Assembly: GCA_913054205.1 (NCBI GenBank) | Contig: CAJXJM010000115.1 | Location: 1 to 7,601, forward strand | Reading direction: 5' to 3' | Length of the DNA stretch: 7,601 nucleotides | Source: an uncultured Rhodospirillaceae bacterium | Lineage (GTDB): Bacteria; Pseudomonadota; Alphaproteobacteria; Rhodospirillales; UBA2165 | Shown here: positions 5,647-7,601 of the stretch, in pieces | How positions within the stretch are numbered: the first letter of the stretch is position 1 | Layout of the letters: the number at the start of each line of letters is the position of its first letter | Program-made: the position numbers and the translations under genes | The notes under the pieces: generated by a model | Seen by the model: only the letters and a program-made list of their open reading frames with translations | Database searches by the model: none | Told to the model about the DNA's origin: nothing

Positions 5647-6702
5647 CGAAACGCGACCTGCAATTTCAGGCGAATCAATTGCGTAGCGGTAGGCTCTGAA
5701 AACGCTATTGTTTGGCCCGCGGCCGGTTTTTAGGAACCATGGACTTACAAAATCCCACACAATTTCACCATCAGGTGTTACTTCGATTACCTCACCGTGT
5801 AAGCCTTCGCATATCAACGTGTTTCCAGATGACAATCTTTGAGCGCCGCTAATATTAGGGCTAAAAAGCGACCATGGCGGTGAGCCGGTATAAGACCAAA
5901 CTTCATCGCCGCTTTCCCAATCAAATTCGATCACCTTGGAATGCAGCACGCCGCGCGGCACATGGATGCCATTGGCAAAAATTAGCACGTTGCCGTTTTC
6001 CAGCAAGGTGCAATCGTGCTGCTGTCCCCAATCGTCATCCTGCCATTTTTTGGTGATTTTTTTGGTTTTTTTATCGATCACAGCGATCATGCTATTTTTA
6101 CGAAAACTCAGCATGATATCGCCGTTCGGCAATTCGAAACACGCGTTGCAATGCAGAAATTCTTTGCGCGTGCTCAACAAATGAAGCGGATAGTCTTCGA
6201 TATCCATATCCGCGTGGGCGTGCCATTCCCAGACCGTTTCGCCAGTAGGAGACACCTCGCGCAAATAGTCGCTCCAGGTATTGCCGTTATCATCTTCTGT
6301 TCCGGGCTCTGAGCCAACCATCCGTGCCTGCGCTTCTTTCGGCATTTTCTCCCAACCGATATAGAGCGTGTTACCGTTTTTTAAGCGTTTGAAGTCGTGA
6401 TGCTGAGCGTCATCGTGATATTCCCAAACGATATTACCGTCCCAATCATATTCTCTCAGCAGACCCCCTTTACCACCGCCTGGGCTGGGGCCGTCTTCCG
6501 TCTCACCAGCCCAGAGGAGATTTCCATTCTCCAGCATGTAGGCATAGTTACCGGGCTTCGTAGGCGTTTGCCATTGATGAAGCACTTCACCTTTCATGCC
6601 GATCAAATAAACAGCATTGCCATGAAGCGGGCAAATAATAGTAACGCCCGGTGTTGCCCGGGCGCTGTGATTTTTCAAAATTCCAACGGTTGTTTGTTTC
6701 AT
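5635..6702 (-). CDS. Arylsulfotransferase-family beta-propeller protein, apparently cytosolic
   Basis: This 355-aa protein has repeated propeller-blade signatures. A motif of the form L-x-x-G-N/D-x-L/M recurs as LENGNLL (57-63), LKNGNTL (107-113), LPNGDIM (191-197), LENGNVL (234-240) and LSSGNTL (290-296). It alternates with strands ending in W-aromatic such as NIVWEY (90-95), ETVWEW (155-160), DEVWSY (266-271) and EIVWDF (313-318). Family-type histidines appear in QHHDF (100-104), HCNACF (184-189) and QQHDC (227-231). This fits the arylsulfotransferase (ASST-like) group, which moves sulfate between phenolic donors and acceptors; the catalytic His cannot be fixed from sequence alone. No signal peptide is seen, unlike classical periplasmic AssT. 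ATG at 6702 was chosen because the longer in-frame starts (ATG 6744, GTG 6807) add non-conserved-looking sequence and reach the divergent gene. No Shine-Dalgarno precedes any of them. Activity as a sulfotransferase is uncertain. Confidence 0.8.
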   Translation of the reverse strand: MKQTTVGILKNHSARATPGVTIICPLHGNAVYLIGMKGEVLHQWQTPTKPGNYAYMLENGNLLWAGETEDGPSPGGGKGGLLREYDWDGNIVWEYHDDAQHHDFKRLKNGNTLYIGWEKMPKEAQARMVGSEPGTEDDNGNTWSDYLREVSPTGETVWEWHAHADMDIEDYPLHLLSTRKEFLHCNACFELPNGDIMLSFRKNSMIAVIDKKTKKITKKWQDDDWGQQHDCTLLENGNVLIFANGIHVPRGVLHSKVIEFDWESGDEVWSYTGSPPWSLFSPNISGAQRLSSGNTLICEGLHGEVIEVTPDGEIVWDFVSPWFLKTGRGPNNSVFRAYRYAIDSPEIAGRVSLRE

Positions 6703-6708
6703 CCGCAA

Positions 6709-6737
6709 AAGATAGGTGGCAATTTCCAATCTGTAAA
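6709..6737 (-). promoter_or_regulatory. Candidate promoter of the arylsulfotransferase-like gene (leaderless geometry)
   Basis: On the minus strand TTTACA (6737-6732) and TATCTT (6714-6709) are exactly 17 bp apart. The -10 ends 6 nt before ATG at 6702, so the mRNA would begin at or next to the start codon. This agrees with the absence of a Shine-Dalgarno and supports ATG 6702 over the longer starts. Confidence 0.45.
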
Positions 6738-6754
6738 GATACATGAGAGAGGGC

Positions 6755-6782
6755 TGGTTTGACCTAATTTGAGCGTTATACT
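6755..6782 (+). promoter_or_regulatory. Candidate promoter of the luciferase-like monooxygenase gene
   Basis: TATACT (6777-6782) is a good -10 and ends 7 nt before GTG at 6790. The -35 is weak: TGGTTT (6755-6760) has 16-bp spacing, while the better TTGACC (6759-6764) is only 12 bp from the -10. If real, the transcript is leaderless. Confidence 0.3.
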
Positions 6783-6789
6783 CGGCGAC

Positions 6790-7601
6790 GTGAATAATCG
6801 CCCGCACATAAAGATATCGGCTCTAGATCAGTCTCCCGTCCGCGCCGGAAGCACCGCAGCAGAATCCCTCCAGGAGTCAATTGAATTGGCGCAGGCCTGC
6901 GAAAAGGCCGGCTATCACCGCTATTGGGTCGCGGAGCATCATGCGACGAGCTCCTACGCTGGCCCCGCACCCGAAATCATGGTGACGCGTATTGCCGCGG
7001 CGACAGAGCGTATCCGTGTCGGCTCGGGCGGTGTTATGCTCAGCCATTACAGCCCGCTAAAAGTGGCGGAAACATTCAGTTTACTCGAATCTCTTTATCC
7101 CGGACGGATTGATTTAGGCATTGGCCGAGCACCAGGAAGCGATCAATTGACCGCCATGGCCTTGGCGTATGGTTCTGAGATTGGAGTTGAATATTTCCCA
7201 ACCAAAATTGCTGACATGCTGTCTTTATTGGGAACCTCTGATCCACCTACTGAACTTTTTAAACGGATTACCGTATCGCCGCGCCCAGAAAACCCACCTG
7301 AAATTTGGCTACTCGGATCAAGCGATCAAAGCGCCCATTATGCGGCTCAATTTGGACTGTCCTATACTTTCGCGCAATTCATCGCGCCCCAAGGCGGCGA
7401 GAGAATTCTGGCAAATTATCGCGATGCCTTCAAACCGTCGGAATTCAATGAAAATCCAATAGGTAGTGTGAGCATTTTCATCACCTGCGGGGAATCTGAA
7501 GAACAAGCGAGGCAGTTGGCCCAAAGCCGTGACTTGGTTTTGCTCCGCCGCGTCAAAGGCGAGCGCGGCCCCTATCCTTCTGTCGAAGAAGCCGAAGCCT
7601 A
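6790..7601 (+). CDS. LLM-class flavin-dependent oxidoreductase (luciferase-like), 3' truncated by window edge
   Basis: The reading frame is open from 6763 to the right edge with no interruption. The protein starts near KISALDQSPVRAG and shows the bacterial-luciferase-like TIM-barrel motifs: YHRYWVAEHH (42-51), GSGGVMLSHYSPLKVAE (78-94), LYPGRIDLGIGRAPGSD (102-118), then PPEIWLLGSSDQSAHYAAQFGL (169 onward) and YTFAQFIAP. Members use reduced FMN and O2 to oxidise substrates such as aldehydes, alkanes, amines or sulfur compounds; the substrate cannot be told here. It looks like the MsnO8/YhbW-type 'group 1' subfamily, usually about 330 aa, so roughly 60 residues are missing to the right. The frame has no ATG near the N-terminus; GTG at 6790 gives VNNRPHIKISALDQSP, a natural family start, and TTG at 6769 is the alternative. 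Neither has a Shine-Dalgarno. It is divergent from the arylsulfotransferase-like gene. Confidence 0.88.
   Translation, partial: MNNRPHIKISALDQSPVRAGSTAAESLQESIELAQACEKAGYHRYWVAEHHATSSYAGPAPEIMVTRIAAATERIRVGSGGVMLSHYSPLKVAETFSLLESLYPGRIDLGIGRAPGSDQLTAMALAYGSEIGVEYFPTKIADMLSLLGTSDPPTELFKRITVSPRPENPPEIWLLGSSDQSAHYAAQFGLSYTFAQFIAPQGGERILANYRDAFKPSEFNENPIGSVSIFITCGESEEQARQLAQSRDLVLLRRVKGERGPYPSVEEAEA

Noticed and set aside
6016..6312. Plus-strand open frame opposite the propeller gene.
   Set aside because: The propeller repeats on the minus strand account for this region; the plus-strand translation has no recognisable features.
6745..6807. Longer N-terminus of the arylsulfotransferase-like protein from GTG 6807.
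   Set aside because: No ribosome binding site, overlap with the divergent gene's start, and the added residues do not look like a signal peptide or a conserved extension.

Overview
This is a bacterial chromosomal window of roughly 50% GC. It is densely coded, with short intergenic gaps, and has two predicted outer-membrane-type lipoproteins, so the host is Gram-negative. An alphaproteobacterium is the best guess, from the XdhC/CoxF-type protein, the MoeA-like/MocA-like fusion and the 17-kDa-antigen-like lipoprotein. That assignment is inference from gene content; there is no rRNA or other phylogenetic marker here. I see no mobile element, CRISPR array, tRNA or rRNA gene.

Left part (1-2697, + strand): the last codons of an unidentified gene are followed by a two-gene molybdenum-cofactor unit. 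The first gene encodes an XdhC/CoxI-family chaperone. The second, coupled to it through a TAATG overlap, encodes a 542-aa fusion of a MoeA-like molybdopterin-binding domain with a MobA/MocA-like nucleotidyltransferase. Together they look like the cofactor-finishing end of an operon for a xanthine-dehydrogenase or CO-dehydrogenase type molybdenum hydroxylase, whose structural genes would lie left of the window.

Middle part (2733-5161, - strand): four genes are read leftward. In their transcription order they are a small lipoprotein of unknown function (4793-5161), a glycine-zipper 17-kDa-antigen-like lipoprotein (4170-4634), a membrane-anchored alpha/beta hydrolase of the BEM46/ABHD13 type (3336-4142), and a 158-aa protein with a polyglutamine run (2783-3259). 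The last ends in a clear intrinsic terminator. The glycine-zipper lipoprotein and the hydrolase are 27 bp apart and probably co-transcribed; the other two genes have candidate promoters of their own.

Right part (5296-7601): a 116-aa conserved hypothetical gene on + runs tail-to-tail into an arylsulfotransferase-like beta-propeller gene on -, and their 3' ends overlap by 12 bp. The propeller gene is divergent from a flavin-dependent luciferase-like monooxygenase gene on +, which runs off the right edge.

I do not see a clear new multi-gene system. The least ordinary observations are: (i) three start codons without a Shine-Dalgarno sequence, each 6-7 nt downstream of a -10-like hexamer, suggesting leaderless mRNAs; (ii) a perfect 18-bp palindrome that covers the -35 of the glycine-zipper lipoprotein gene; and (iii) an arylsulfotransferase-like propeller with no visible export signal, divergent from a flavin monooxygenase gene.
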